Positions 22,059-34,149 of a stretch of 64,000 bases of DNA are shown here, in pieces (within the stretch, counting starts at the first letter, position 1; every line of letters begins with the position of its first letter). The translations under genes were made by a program, and so were the position numbers. The notes beneath the pieces were generated by a model. It had not been told where the DNA came from. It was given only the letters and a program-made list of their open reading frames with translations, and ran no database searches. Source of the DNA: Notospermus geniculatus (taxonomy: Eukaryota; Nemertea; Pilidiophora; Heteronemertea; Lineidae); the NCBI GenBank assembly GCA_002633025.1, contig NMRB01000635.1, forward strand, positions 152,073-216,072. Direction: 5' to 3'.

Positions 22059-22952
22059 AACTTTATCCAACGTGCTACTGTTCCACATGAAACTTGCTTA
22101 TGGGGCTTTATATAGCTAATTAAGAGTTCCTGGCATGCTTTTGTCCTTTGAATGTACTCTTGTAGAACTGTCACCAGACATAAGTTCTTATTGTTTTCAA
22201 AGGTCTGGAATTTCAGAACGTTCAAGTGATGTCCTGGTCGGGATTGTTTCAAAAGGAAGTCTATTAATATATATGGAGAGTTTCTTCTCTTCAAATTTAA
22301 TATTGTCAACTTTCAATCCACGTAATGTTTGAAGGCGTTGGCCCGAATAGAGTGCAAAAAGCATTGTTACTTTTATAGTAAGCTCCTGGAGGCTGCATTC
22401 ACACGTATCAATCTTATCTGGGTAATCAAGGACCATTTTCACATCCCACGTAGTGGTGTATCTTGGCAGAGATGGTCGAATATTGTAAACACCCTTTAAA
22501 AATCTCTTGACCATGGGATGGTCTCCGACTGGAAAATTATTCAGAGTCATACATGCTGACAGCGCAGACCTAGCGGTGTTTATGGCACTGTAGCCTAACC
22601 CAGAATCAAACAGTCCTTGTAGAAAAAGGAGAATATCTTTCAAAGAGGGATGAAACGTATCAACTCCATGGGTGTCACAGAATTTTTCCCGTCGTCGAAA
22701 GGTGCTTCTGTACTGGGCCTGAGTTGACCCCCGCCAAGAGTGCATGATGACAGCGACAGTCTGTTCCGGTATTCCATCTGCATCCAATCTTTGCCTGACA
22801 AGACGCAGGCCAGCAGTGTCAGTTTCCGTTCCAGTTTGTGGCTTGTCTCCGGTGACTCTGGTAACCTGAGAAGTCCTGGCTTCCGTGGGAGAATTCGTGG
22901 ATGGTCTATCAGCAGACTCAGCAGCACTGGGTACCAAGCCTGTGTGGGCCAC
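22059..22952 (-). pseudogene. DIRS tyrosine recombinase, N-terminal and central part
   Basis: The frame at 22952-22197 encodes a SAM-like N-terminal domain (RGSTQAQYRSTFRRREKFC, HPSLKDILLFLQGLFDSGLG) and the first catalytic arginine region (LFALYSGQRLQTLRGLK). After a frameshift near 22265, a second frame (22309-22059) continues with KQSRPGHHLNVLKFQTF and VSCGTVARWIK. It overlaps the RT/RNase H frame between 22640 and 22952, the usual arrangement in DIRS elements. Confidence 0.85.
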
Positions 22953-24889
22953 TTTGGAACTATGGCAATTATGGTGGCCTTGTCGGCAGCAACCGTCTGG
23001 AGCACACGTGGTATCAAGCTGAAAGGAGGAAATGCATATCCCTGTAATTCATGCCAGTTCATAGAAAAGGCATCTATCGCCATTGCCCCGGGGTCGGGCT
23101 TCCAGGCAATATACTTTTCAACTTGAGTGTTTAGTCTGGTGGCAAACATATCTATTTCAACTGGCCATTGTTTGAAACGACTTTTGACCTGGCCAAATAT
23201 TTCAGGATCTAACATCCATTCGGTTTCATGGGAAAATTTCCTACTAGCTCTATCTGCAGTAATATTTGCCACACCTGGGATGTGTGCAACACTGAGCCAA
23301 TTTTTCTGATTGTAGGCCCACAACCAAATTTCTCTAGCAACAGCATTACATTCACGAGAATGACTGCCCCCATTTCCCTCATGTATGCTACGACATAACC
23401 TTTATGTGAACTCCTGTGGCACTACCACACAAGGCTCTTAGCCCGAACTCAATTCCTTTGAGTTCCTTGACATTGATATGCCAGTTCACTTCGCCTGGTA
23501 ACCATTCGCCACCACCAGAGATTCCTGTTTCCAGGTTGGCATACCCATAACCAGTCCCACTGGCATCTGTATGGATAGTTAGGTCCACTGGCTTCACCGA
23601 AATTTGTTTTATGGCCAAGTGAGCATTGTCTATCCACCAATTTAGGTCACCTTGAGCTCTTTCACTTAGGGACATATATGCATCAAAATTGCCTGCATTG
23701 CCTTGCAAAGCATCAATTTTTTCATTTTCCAGTTGTCTGTAGAATAGAGGACCAAAGGTAACGGCTGGGAAACTGGATACTAGAAGACCTATCACCTGCG
23801 CGACAGTCCTAATAACACAGGAATCTTTAGCTTTCAACAGAGCTTTGCAAGCATTTGATATTTTCTGTTGTTTTTCAGTGGTTAGTTTCAATGCCATCAG
23901 ATTGGAGTCGGCTACAAACCCTAACACCGGCAAGAGTGTCCCAGGGCCAAGGACAGTTTTGTGTTCGTCCGGATGGACAACAAATCCTAGCTTTGTTAGA
24001 AGCTTATAGGTGGCCTGAGCATTTTGCTGACAAGATCTTGTCTCAACTGACCCTTGAAGGTACACATCATCAATATATGCCACTGAAAGATACCCTTGTT
24101 GTCTCAAAGACTGCAAAGCTGGTTTTAATAACTTCGTAAATAGTCTAGGACAAGGCGAAAGTCCATTGGGGAAAACTGTGAATTTCAACAATTTCCCTTT
24201 CCATTGAAATTTCAAGTACTTTTGGCTACTTTCATGAATAGGAACGCTGTAGTACGCATCCTTTATATCCAGCTTTGCCATTTTACAATTGGGGGTCATC
24301 ATTTGTGTTATGGTTTTGATGGAGTCCATTTTGAAATGGTGATATTCAAGATGTATATTCAATTTGGTCAAATTCAATATCATTCTGTGCGTATTGTCTG
24401 CTTTAGGCCGTACAAAAATAGTAGATATGAATTCATCTGGTTCATGTCCAGATTCAACAATCACACCTTTCGCAATTAATTTGTCAATTTCTGCATCTAC
24501 TGCAGCATTTTCCTTATCAGAAAACTCCCTCTGGCGTGGTGGGGTTTTTTGGTGAGGCTTAGATATGAATTAATTGTCTGCTTTAGGCCGTACAAAAATA
24601 GTAGATATGAATTCATCTGGTTCATGTCCAGATTCAACAATCACACCTTTCGCAATTAGTTTGTGAATGTCTGCATCTACTGCAGCATTTTCCTTATCAG
24701 AAAATTCCCTCTGGCGTGGTGGTTTTTTTTGGTGAGGCTTAGATATGAATTTTAATTTGTAGCCCTTAACGATTTCAAGGATTTCCGGATCAGATGTCAA
24801 TTCTTGCCAGGCCTCATAACAATGTGCAATAGCACCAGCTCTGAAGTGTTCTGCCGCCAATTTTGACTCAGCCCTAGCTCTCTCAACAA
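22640..24889 (-). pseudogene. DIRS reverse transcriptase / RNase H, broken
   Basis: RT motifs read from 24464 down: FVRPKADNTHRMILNLTKLN, AKLDIKDAYYSVPI, FPNGLSPCPRLFTKLLKP and AYIDDVYLQG (the YIDD catalytic box). An RNase H-like stretch follows (DLTIHTDASGTGYGYAN, WHINVKELKGIEF). The frame breaks near 23388, where a few codons are lost, and resumes at 23323 with HIPGVANITADRASRKF. Upstream, 24860-24570 repeats part of the N-terminal region because of a 180-bp tandem duplication whose junction creates a stop. Confidence 0.88.
24392..24752. repeat. 180-bp tandem duplication in DIRS pol
   Basis: ATTGTCTGCTTTAGGCCGTA starts at 24392 and again at 24572. The copies differ at only a few positions (for example AATTAATTTGTCAATTTC against AATTAGTTTGTGAATGTC). 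The period is a multiple of three, but the junction supplies a stop codon. Confidence 0.95.
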
Positions 24890-24970
24890 ATGTACAATAT
24901 TCTAAAGTATTGTGATCTGGGTCAAAAGGTTTACTTTAAACCTCATTGCTTTTTCTGTCCTCGTTTATTC

Positions 24971-25135
24971 GGACTTCTTCTTGGTGGCTTGTTGGTTGTA
25001 CTGGGAGTATCCCCCTCGATTGTATTGGCCTCGCCCGCGGCGGTTGGGTCCGTACTGGAAGTTGTTCCTGCCCCCGAACTTGTTGGGTTTCCCGTTTTTT
25101 GCCTGGTGTTTCCAGGCATTTATACGGCCATAACC
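24971..25135 (-). pseudogene. DIRS gag, C-terminal fragment
   Basis: The minus frame encodes a Gly/Arg/Asn/Gln-rich basic tail (GGRNNFQYGPNRRGRGQYNR, then SQYNQQATKKKSE and a stop at about 24971). RGG-type tails are usual for nucleic-acid-binding gag proteins of DIRS elements. Everything upstream is lost at about 25135, where the BEL/Pao element begins. Confidence 0.65.
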
Positions 25136-25256
25136 CCAGCAAAACCCAGTAAGAATCCAGTATGGCCAGTATTGATCCCAGTACTGTTCCAGTATATTTT
25201 TACACTGGGTTTCGGTGAGGGACAGCTCGCTCCCTGAGTGAACAAAAGAAAAGAAG
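25136..25256 (+). other. Leader upstream of the BEL/Pao gag ORF
   Basis: This junction interval shows no match to the LTR-like sequence downstream at 32.8-34.1 kb, so the expected 5' LTR is not visible. It has CCAGTA repeated several times and a short GAGGGACAGCTCGCTCCCTG hairpin-like motif near 25214, just before the ATG at 25257. Confidence 0.4.
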
Positions 25257-27371
25257 ATGGACTCGGATCACGACTTTAAGAAGGCAGTCCAAAAACAAGA
25301 AAGGGCTTTCCGTAATCAGGTGTCTTGCTGGAGGAAACTGGCGTCTGAGTTGGAAAGGCTGACAGTTACAACAGACAGAACGGATGCGGATCTCAAGGAA
25401 GATCTTAAGAAGGGACTAGAGAAATTATCGCATGAGTTTGACGGTCTGCAAGCCATCTACGACGAACTCGAATGCACACTCGCCGAGGATGGCAGGGAGG
25501 AGGACTACGTCGACAAATTCTCTAACGTGGAAGAACTCAACTATTTACTAAATAAGAAAATTGCAGACCAGATCGGAAGGATAAACATCAGTCATAGTCA
25601 TAACACAAGTAAGTCTCATAAAAACACAGTCAAGGAAGTTGAAGTCGTGGCTGTGGACAATACCTCTAACTGTAATACTAGTGGCTCTCTTACATGTCCT
25701 GAAAATGTGAATAAGGAAGCCGAAGTTGAAGCTGTACGTGAACATGTCAATGAGGAGCCATCTCAACCAAGACCTCCCAACATCAGTCAGGAGAATCCAG
25801 TGGCGGTGAATCCTGTGTATGAGACATCCACAACAGGAACAGCTCAGAAGGAACACCAGGTACCCATGTCGGTTATGTCAAATCTTGTATCTGCTCTGGC
25901 TGACCAGTTTGAGCTGTCAAGACTCCCACCTCCGGAGCCAGGAATCTTCTCTGACAGGTACCCATGTCGGTTATGTCAAATCGTGTATCTGCTCTGGCTG
26001 ACCAGTTTGAGCTGTCAAGACTCCCACCACCGGAGCCAGGAATCTTCTCTGGATACCCTCTACCCTGCATGGAAGACCGCGTACAACAACCTGATTGCCT
26101 CCAAGAGGATCAGGGAGTCTGAGAAGATTCATTATCTAAAGAAGTACCTCTCCAAGTCAGTCAGGGAGATGGTGGATGGTTACCTCACCATAGCAGATGA
26201 TGAAGCCTACGCACTTGCTTGGAAAAAGCTCGAGTCCAGGTTCGGTGACCCTTTCGTCATTGCCAGCGCCTTCAGAGACAGGTTGCACAACTGGCCGGAC
26301 GTTCCATCAAGGGATGCAGAAGCCCTTAGGAAACTTTCCGACTTTCTGAGGCAGTGTCAAGCAGCTATGAGGATCAATGGGAATCTACAAGTTCTCGATG
26401 ATGAACGGGAGAATCAAAAAATTTTGAAGAAGCGACCTGATTGGCTGGTCAATCGTTGGAATAGGTCTGCCTACACCTACAAACAGAACTTTCAGTGTCA
26501 TCCTCCATTTCATTATTTCGCTACATTTGTTGAGCAAGAAGCCGATCTGGCTAATGATCCAGTAACTAGCCTCCATGCTATCAAGAAGAGGGATTCCAAG
26601 GCCGCCCAGCATCAGAAGTCGTCAACGCACTCACAGTCAAAGGCCAGATCGTTTGCCACTGGGACTGGTGTTAAAACCAAGCCGGAGAAGAAATGCCTAT
26701 TCTGTGAAGAGATCCACAGTACCCAGACATGTTCAAAGCTGATGCTAAAACCTATAAAAGAGAAACAAGAATTTGTCAAGGCAAAGGGCCTCTGCTGGGG
26801 ATGTTTGAACAAGGGACATTGCTCAAAGGACTGCAGATCGAAGGCAAAGTGCAAAACTTGTAACAAAAATCATCCGACTGTCTTACATATGGAGAGAATT
26901 GATAAAGAATCCGCTGAAGAGAAATCAACAAAACCGAATCCAGACATGTCAGATGAGATTGAGAAGCCAACCACAGAGTCTAAACTTCAAAATGATTCCA
27001 AGCAAGCGAAAGAGGCAGTGAACAATGCCAATTGTCATTACAGTCAAAGAAGCAGAGTCCACCTGGAGGGCAGCAAAAGTTCCATGATCGTTCCAGTTCT
27101 GCTTTATCATCAGGATAATCCTGATCATGAGATTATCACATACGCTATGCTTGATACGCAGTCAGACACTACGTTTGTACTGGAAAAGCTACAAAGGCAG
27201 CTGGGTGTTGAAGGAGTCCAGACTAACCTTCGTTTGTCCACAATGAGCTCACAAGATCAATTGATAGAGACAGTAAAGATAAGAGGATTGTATGTCAAGG
27301 GACTAAATCATCAGACAGCGGACAAGTGGTCGCTTTGCCACCAACGTACACGAGGGACGTCATGCCTGTAG
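25257..27371 (+). pseudogene. BEL/Pao gag and aspartic protease ORF
   Basis: The 704-codon ORF starts with a charged coiled-coil-like N terminus. It contains a Pao-type gag region (YPAWKTAYNNLIASKR ... WKKLESRFGDPF) and three zinc-knuckle-like clusters (CLFCEEIHSTQTC, CWGCLNKGHCSKDC, CKTCNKNHPTVLH). A retroviral-type protease stretch with AMLDTQSDTTFV follows, where Gln replaces the usual Gly of the D-[ST]-G motif. A 98-bp tandem duplication (25859-26052) shifts the frame so that part is read out of phase. The ORF ends by frameshift near 27315, where the protease region should join the RT frame. Confidence 0.85.
25859..26052 (+). repeat. 98-bp tandem duplication in BEL gag
   Basis: GGTACCCATGTCGGTTATG starts at 25859 and 25957. 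The copies are almost identical. Because 98 is not a multiple of three, the second copy is read in another frame, and a small indel at about 26050 restores phase. Confidence 0.95.
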
Positions 27372-29752
27372 ACAGATCACATATCCCTACTCCAGCCAAG
27401 GCTGAGAAATGGCCGCATTTGCAGCACATTGCACGTGAGATGCCTGATCCTATAGACTGTGATGTCGGAATCCTGATTGGGTATAACTGTCCAAAGGCCC
27501 TGAATCCTCGTGAGGTGATTTCTGGTGTAAAGGAAGAAGATCCGTTCGCTCAGAAGACAGACCTCGGCTGGGGGATAGTTGGCATCGTTGATCAAGCTGA
27601 CCAAGGAGCAAATTTTGAGGATCCTATTGGTGTGAGCCATAAAGTTATAACATACAGAGACTTGCCAGCGGCAGAGAGTGCTGAGGTAGGAGGAAACCAG
27701 ATAGCACAGAGGGAACTAGCTGTTTCAAGTATCGTCATAAGAGAGGTCCTCACCACCCTGGAGGCAGATTTCAAGGACACTGAAGACCCAAGTGATAGAG
27801 AACAGCTGTCTGTGGAGGACAAAAGGTTTGTTGACCTTCTTAGCGAGAGAATCCACAAGCGATCAGACGGACACTACCAGATGCCCTTGCCATTTCGGAA
27901 TGGAAAGCCTCAGCTGCCTGAAAACAGACCCATGGCCGTAAAAAGGTTAAACAACCTGAAAAGCAAGTTCAACCGTGATGCTGAATACAAGAGAAAATAC
28001 ACCGAATTTATGGAGAATATTATTGCCAAGGGAGATGCAGAGCCAGCACCCCCCCTACAACCAGGCCGCCGGTGGTATCTGCCACATTTTGGAGTTTTTC
28101 ACCCAAAAAAACCCACGAAGATACGCATCGTCTTTGATTGTCGTGCGGAGTTTGGTGGCCAATCACTTAACCAATGCCTTCTGCAAGGACCAGACCTCAC
28201 CAACTGCTTGATTGGGATACTTGTCAGGTTTAGGAGAGAGCGGGTAGCCATTACATGCGATGTTGAGCAAATGTTCCATCAATTTAAAGTAGAGGAGGAC
28301 TGCCGAGACTACCTAAGATTCCTGTGGTGGCCAGGAGGAGACACATCTCAAGATCCCATGGAATACCGGATGACAGTGCATCTGTTCGGGGCCACTTCGT
28401 CTCCCTCTTGCTGTAATTTTGGATTAAAAAAGATCGCCAATGACAATGAAGAAAAGTACGGAAGAGAGGCAGCAGACTTCGTCCGTAACGACTTTTACTG
28501 CGATGATGGCCTGAAGTCACTGAACACAGAAAGAGAGGCCATTGATTTGGTTGGAAATACAGTCAGGCTTGTGTACGAGGGTAAGCTGCGGCTCCATAAG
28601 TTCGCCTCTAACAGCGAGGAAGTCCTACGTAGTATCCCAGAAGATGACAGAGCTGTGAAAGACAGCGATCTGCAGCTGCTCCCTTACGTCAACAGCGATG
28701 GTCCTGGATTGATTGAGAGAGCCCTTGGAATGTACTGGTCGATCAAGTCTGACGAGTTTCATTTCGAGATTCTGCTAAAGGAAAGGCCTAAGACAAGACG
28801 AGGCATTCTGTCCACAATAGGCACTATATATGATCCTCTGGGTTTGATAGCTCCTGTTCTGATCGAAGGGAAACTCCTACTGCAGCAGATCTGTACCTTG
28901 AAGTTGGACTGGGACAGTCCATTGCCCCCAGAGATCAGCCGCAAATGGGAAAAATGGAAAGAGGAACTTCTCAACTTGAAAGAACTGAAGATCCCACGGA
29001 GCATGAAGCCAGCTGATTTTGGAGAAGTCAAGTCAATCAGTCTTCATCATTTCTCCGATGCGTCAACCACAGCCTATGGTCAGTGTTCCTACGCAAGAAT
29101 AGTCAACAGCCAGAACCAAGTGCACTGCTGCCTCATCATGGGGAAAGCGAGAGTTACTCCCTTACGTGTTATCACCATACCGAGATTGGAGCCGACAGCA
29201 GCAGCCCTCTCAGCGAAAGTCGGAGCAATGCTACATCGAGAGCTAAAAATGGAGATAGACCAAGAGATATACTGGACAGACAGTATGGTGGCACTCGGGT
29301 ATATCAAGAATGAGGCTAAGCGCTTCAAAACATTCGTAGCCAATCGGGTACAGAAAATAAGAGACACCACCTCCCATGAACAGTGGAGACATGTCAAGAG
29401 CCAAGACAACCCAGCAGATGAGGCTTCGCGGGGTATTTCGGTCAAGAAATTCACTACAGGAGAATCCATCTGGTTAAAGGGACCAGCGTTTCTCTGGGAG
29501 TCAAAACTGCCAGACCCAGAAGAAAACAGGATTCCTGAGCTGTCACCCAATGATGTGGAGGTGAAGAGAGTCATCAGCCATGCAGTTCATGTAGTACGCG
29601 CAGAACCAACAGCATTCAAATCCAGCAGTCTGGATGTCTACTCAACATGGGAAAAGGCCAGGAAATCTGTTGCGCTCTGCATAAGATACAGAAATTTAGT
29701 TGAGACGGAAGGTGCAAGGCCAGGAGCCGGTAAAAGGTCCACTCAGAGTTGA
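27326..29752 (+). pseudogene. BEL/Pao reverse transcriptase / RNase H, first segment
   Basis: The frame opens inside the protease-RT linker (HIPTPAKAEKWPHLQHIA). RT motifs are KIRIVFDCRAEFGGQSLNQC, AITCDVEQMFHQFKV, TVHLFGATSSPSC and FYCDDGL (catalytic box YCDD). RNase H follows (LHHFSDASTTAYGQC, YWTDSMVALGYIKNEA, DNPADEASRGIS). A frameshift near 29695 ends it; one extra base is present compared with the duplicate copy near 30888. Confidence 0.9.
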
Positions 29753-31460
29753 AGATCTCAGGCAAGCCGAGCTTGAAATATGTAAAGCTGTACAGCAGGA
29801 GCACTTTGGAGAGGAAATCGCCATACTGAAGCAGCTTAAAGTCAATGAGGAAACAGAAAGGGACAACGAAGTTGCAAAAGAGAGAAAGCAGAAGATCAAG
29901 AGGACATCTACATTGTACCGCCTCAGTCCATTTCTTGATGAAAAGGGTGTCTTAAGAGTTGGTGGTCGGTTGAAAAGAGCAGATATCCCACTAGAATTGA
30001 AGCATCCGGTCATTCTGCCCAGATCATCCCATGTCACCACGTTGGTTTTGAGACATTGTCATGAAAAGGTACTCCATAGTGGTCGAGGTCTTACGATCAG
30101 CACAGTCAGAGGAGAAGGTTTTTGGATAATTGGGTGCCGAAAGGCAGTGGTCAGCCTCATATCGAAGTGTGTAACCTGCCGAAGACTACGCAGACCCTTT
30201 CAGCAGCAAGTGATGGCAGATCTTCCTAAAGACAGGCTCGAGACAAGCCCTGCTTTCACCTTCATAGGGGCAGATGCATTTGGCCCATTTCTAAGTCAAC
30301 AGCCAGAACCAAGTGCACTGCTGCCTCATCATGGGGAAAGCGAGAGTTACTCCCTTACGTGTTATCACCATACCGAGATTGGAGCTGACAGCAGCAGCCC
30401 TCTCAGCGAAAGTCGGAGCAATGCTACATCGAGAGCTAAAAATGGAGATAGACCAAGAGATATACTGGACAGACAGTATGGTGGCACTCGGGTATATCAA
30501 GAATGAGGCCAAGCGCTTCAAAACATTCGTAGCCAATCGGGTACAGAAAATAAGAGACACCACCTCCCATGAACAGTGGAGACATGTCAAGAGCCAAGAC
30601 AACCCAGCAGATGAGGCTTCGCGGGGTATTTCGGTCAAGAAATTCACTTCAGGAGAATCCATCTGGTTAAAGGGACCAGCGTTTCTCTGGGAGTCAAAAC
30701 TGCCAGACCCAGAAGAAGACAGGATTCCTGAGCTGTCACCCAATGATGTGGAGGTGAAGAGAGTCATCAGCCATGCAGTTCATGTAGTATGCGCAGAACC
30801 AACAGCATTCAAATCCAGCAGTCTAGAAGTCTACTCAACATGGGAAAGGGCCAGGAAATCTGTTGCGCTCTGCATAAGATACAGAAATCAGTTGAGACGG
30901 AAGGTGCAAGGCCAGGAGCCCGTAAAAGGTCCACTCAGAGTTGAAGATCTCAGGCAAGCCGAGCTTGAAATATGTAAAGCTGTACAGCAGGAGCACTTTG
31001 GAGAGGAAATCGCCATACTGGAGCAGCTTAAAGTCAATGAGGAAACAGAAAGGGACAACGAAGTTGCAAAAGAGAGAAAGCAGAAGATCAAGAGGACAAC
31101 TACATTGTACCGCCTCAGTCCATTTCTTGATGAAAAGGGTGTCTTAAGAGTTGGTGGTCGGTTGAAAAGAGCAGATATCCCACTAGAATTGAAGCATCCG
31201 GTCATTCTGCCCAGATCATCCCATGTCACCATGTTGGTTTTGAGACATTGTCATGAAAAGGTACTCCATAGTGGTCGAGGTCTTACGATCAGCGCAGTCA
31301 GAGGAGAAGGTTTCTGGATAATTGGGTGCCGAAAGGCAGTGGTCAGCCTCATATCGAAGTGTGTAACCTGCCGAAGACTACGCAGACCCTTTCAGCAGCA
31401 AGTGATGGCAGATCTTCCTAAAGACAGGCTCGAGACAAGCCCTGCTTTCACCTTCATAGT
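29101..31460 (+). repeat. 1193-bp tandem duplication in BEL pol
   Basis: AGTCAACAGCCAGAACCAAG begins at 29101 and at 30294, and similarity continues to CCTTCATAG at 30267 and about 31460. The copies differ by occasional substitutions and one indel. The period is not a multiple of three and breaks the frame. It may be real or two haplotypes joined by the assembler. Confidence 0.95.
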
Positions 31461-31473
31461 GCTCCATTTCTGA
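29700..31473 (+). pseudogene. BEL/Pao RNase H - integrase linker, duplicated
   Basis: 29700-30293 encodes the H2C2 zinc-binding integrase head (HSGRGLTI, SLISKCVTCRRLRRPF) and begins the catalytic core (GADAFGPF). It then jumps back into a second copy of RNase H and linker at 30294-31460. The second copy stops at 31473 because about 14 bases of the core start are missing. Confidence 0.85.
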
Positions 31474-32405
31474 TTGCCCTCACCACTGGAAGGAAGACCA
31501 CAGTGAAGAGATACGGCATAGTTTTCACCTGCCTCTGTATGAGAGCTGTGCATATATCGAGACATTCCATGATATGACGGCTGAAGCTTTCATCAATTCC
31601 CTTCGTCGACTGATTGCAATCAGAGGACCAATCCAGCTGTTGAGATGTGACAGGGGCACAAATTTTATTGGCGCAAACAACGAGCTGCAGAAAGCATGGT
31701 CTGAAATGAACTTTGACAAGATTCAACAGTTTCTGCTAAAGCAAGAGTGCAACCTGGAGTTCAGGATGAATGTTCCTCACGCCAGCCACCATGGGGGAGT
31801 ATGGGAACGCCAGATTCGCATAATACGTTCCATATTGTCCTCGATTCTGCTACAGTCTGGCTCTCAACTTGATGACGAGTCACTCGCTACGTTCCTGTAT
31901 GAAGTCATGGCCATAATCAATGGTAGGCCGCTGACTACTGACAACTTGGAAGATCCTGAGTCATTGTTACCGTTGTCGCCAAACCAGATTTTGACTATGA
32001 AGTCTCGGGTGATAATCCCTCCACCTGGTGACTTTCCACGTGAAGATTTGCTGCTGAAGAAACGATGGCGACGGGTGCAGCACCTAGCCAATGTATTCTG
32101 GTCCGCCTGGCAGCCGAGACTACATTAGTAACTTGCAGGCCAGACAAAAGTGGGTCCGAGAAGAGCGAGATTTCATGGTCGGCGATATCGTGATCATGAA
32201 AGATGATGATTTACCAAGAAACCAGTGGCGACTGTCCAGGGTCGTCGACGTCACCAAGGATGAAGATCAACACGTTAGGAAGGTTCGTCTTGCCGTCGGA
32301 AACCGGTCCTTGGACAACAGGGGCAAACCTAAGCAGGAGACAACACTCTTCGAGAGACCCGTGCAGAAAATCGTCCTACTGATGGAAGCTGATCGCCCCG
32401 AGTAA
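31474..32405 (+). pseudogene. BEL/Pao integrase core and C-terminal domain
   Basis: Frame 31574-32128 carries the second Asp (CDRGTNFIGANNEL) and the Glu region (HHGGVWERQIRIIRSIL), with INGRPLT and LSPNQILTMKS. A frameshift near 32100 moves into 32091-32405, which has the basic C-terminal module (RDYISNLQARQKW, GDIVIMKDDDLPRNQWRL) and stops at 32405. Stop codons interrupt the core between 31473 and 31574. Confidence 0.85.
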
Positions 32406-34108
32406 TTCCCGGCCGAAGGAGCCACTTCACGTCGATTCGAAATATAGTCGTGGGATATTGTCCGCAAAGTCACGGTTGTGAAAATTCCGCATTTGTGTAT
32501 CCGGTACTCTGTGAAATTCGTTATGGATATTCTGTGAAATACGTGTCAGATATTGGGTGAAGTGCTAGTAACCTCTCCCCAGCAATCTTATTATCCCTGG
32601 CACCGGCCAGTTTGTGAATTGAAAGCACAAAATTTGTGAAATCGAAATTTCATTTTTGGATAGCCAATTCAAAGTCAGGACAGCCTTCGCGGTTGTGAAT
32701 TCATTGGAACATGGAATGTGCATGGACACATTTTCGAATATTTCATGAACATGGATAGTGCTCTCTTGGAGATAGCTGTGCCCTGGTGAGCTGCAGACCA
32801 TTCTCTTGCTTTCGTCTTTAAGGCGGGATTTTGGAGCGCCATCTTGTGCATTGGGGTTGTTATGCTAAATTTGGTAGATTCTTGTAGAACTGTGAGCTCG
32901 CTTGGGTCCTGCTGTCTCCATTTTCTTGTTCGTGAGTGTGTACTGCTTTCTGGAGCGACTTGCATTTGAGATTTGCTAAAAGTTCATCTTGAGGACTCCA
33001 GCCCTTCAGCGATTTACGTTCATTTTAGTTATTCTTGCATCATAGATTCTTACTGGAGATACAGTAGATTCTTAGTGAATTCTGAATCAATAATCTTGAT
33101 AAATTTGTCTCATACATGTAGGTACATGTATATGTATAAGTATTTTGTGTACCCGTATCGTGTTTCATTCTGGAACCAGGTAGTGAAATAGGGTTTGAAA
33201 TTACCAAACTGTAATTTGGGGAGCCATGTAAGTGCCCTTAAGATGGGCAGACTTTCCCTTTAAGTCATTTGGAGCACCTCACGGTTCTCTTGGAATTCGT
33301 GCTGCGCATGCGCAATGCTTATGCCATTGATATGCTAAACAAAGAGCCGCCGTTTTCGGTTTTTGCTATGAATTTAAGTCAATATTGCCCCCCAAAGTGG
33401 TAAGTTTCATGAAAATGCACATAAATGTGAAAGAAAAGATACCTAAGACACTATATATATTGCAATCCCAGAGCAAAGATTGGTGTGCAACCAATTTGTG
33501 GTTGCTGACCAATATGCCACTTAATCTACACCAACACACCACCAGTCCTCCTTGTGAGTTATGCTAAATTTGGTGGATTCTTTGTAGAACTGTGAGCTCA
33601 CTTGGGTCCTGCTGTCCCCCTTCTTTGTGCGTGTCATACTACTTTTTTGGGACGACTTGCATTTGAGATTTGCTAGAAGTTCATCTTGTCATTTGAGAAA
33701 GGAACATTCTAAAAGGGACAGAGGACTCCAGCCCTTTAGCGGTTTACGTTCATTTTAGTTATTCTAATTGGAGATACGGTAGACTTCAGCGAATGCTATA
33801 ATAAGGTTTAAAATTACCAAACTGTAATTTGAGGAGCCATGTAAGTGCCCTTAAGATGGGCAGACTTTCCCTTTAAGTCATTTGGAGCACCTCACGGTTC
33901 TCTTGGAATTCGTGCCACGCATGCGCAATGCTTATGCCATTGATATGCAAACAAAGAGCCGCCGTTTTCGGTAATCGCTACGAAATTTATGTCAATATTG
34001 CCCCCCAAAGTGATTCCACGAGTTGACTAAACAATGTTGTCAAGTTGCCATGGTATGGTTGCAGTCTGTCAATAAAGACCAAAGAAATATATTTGAAAGA
34101 ACGTGTCG
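32406..34108 (+). repeat. BEL 3' untranslated/LTR-like region with two long direct repeats
   Basis: Two diverged direct copies are seen: 32861-33403 and 33562-34016. Both start TTATGCTAAATTTGGT and end near GCCGCCGTTTTCGG and ATTGCCCCCCAAAGTG. Each includes AGCCATGTAAGTGCCCTTAA and GATGGGCAGACTTTCCC. After the second copy, AATAAAGACC at about 34071 is a likely polyadenylation signal. This is probably the 3' LTR with a duplicated part. No matching 5' LTR was found. Short ORFs here are not convincing. Confidence 0.55.
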
Positions 34109-34149
34109 ACTCCGTCGGTCTCTTAAAGGGGCAGTTACCGAAAAGCGGC

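Noticed and set aside
22740-23126. 128-codon plus ORF across the DIRS recombinase/RNase H overlap
   Set aside because: Antisense shadow of two overlapping minus frames that carry real motifs.
25548-25856. Minus-strand ORFs antisense to BEL gag
   Set aside because: Opposite-strand shadows of a clear coding region.
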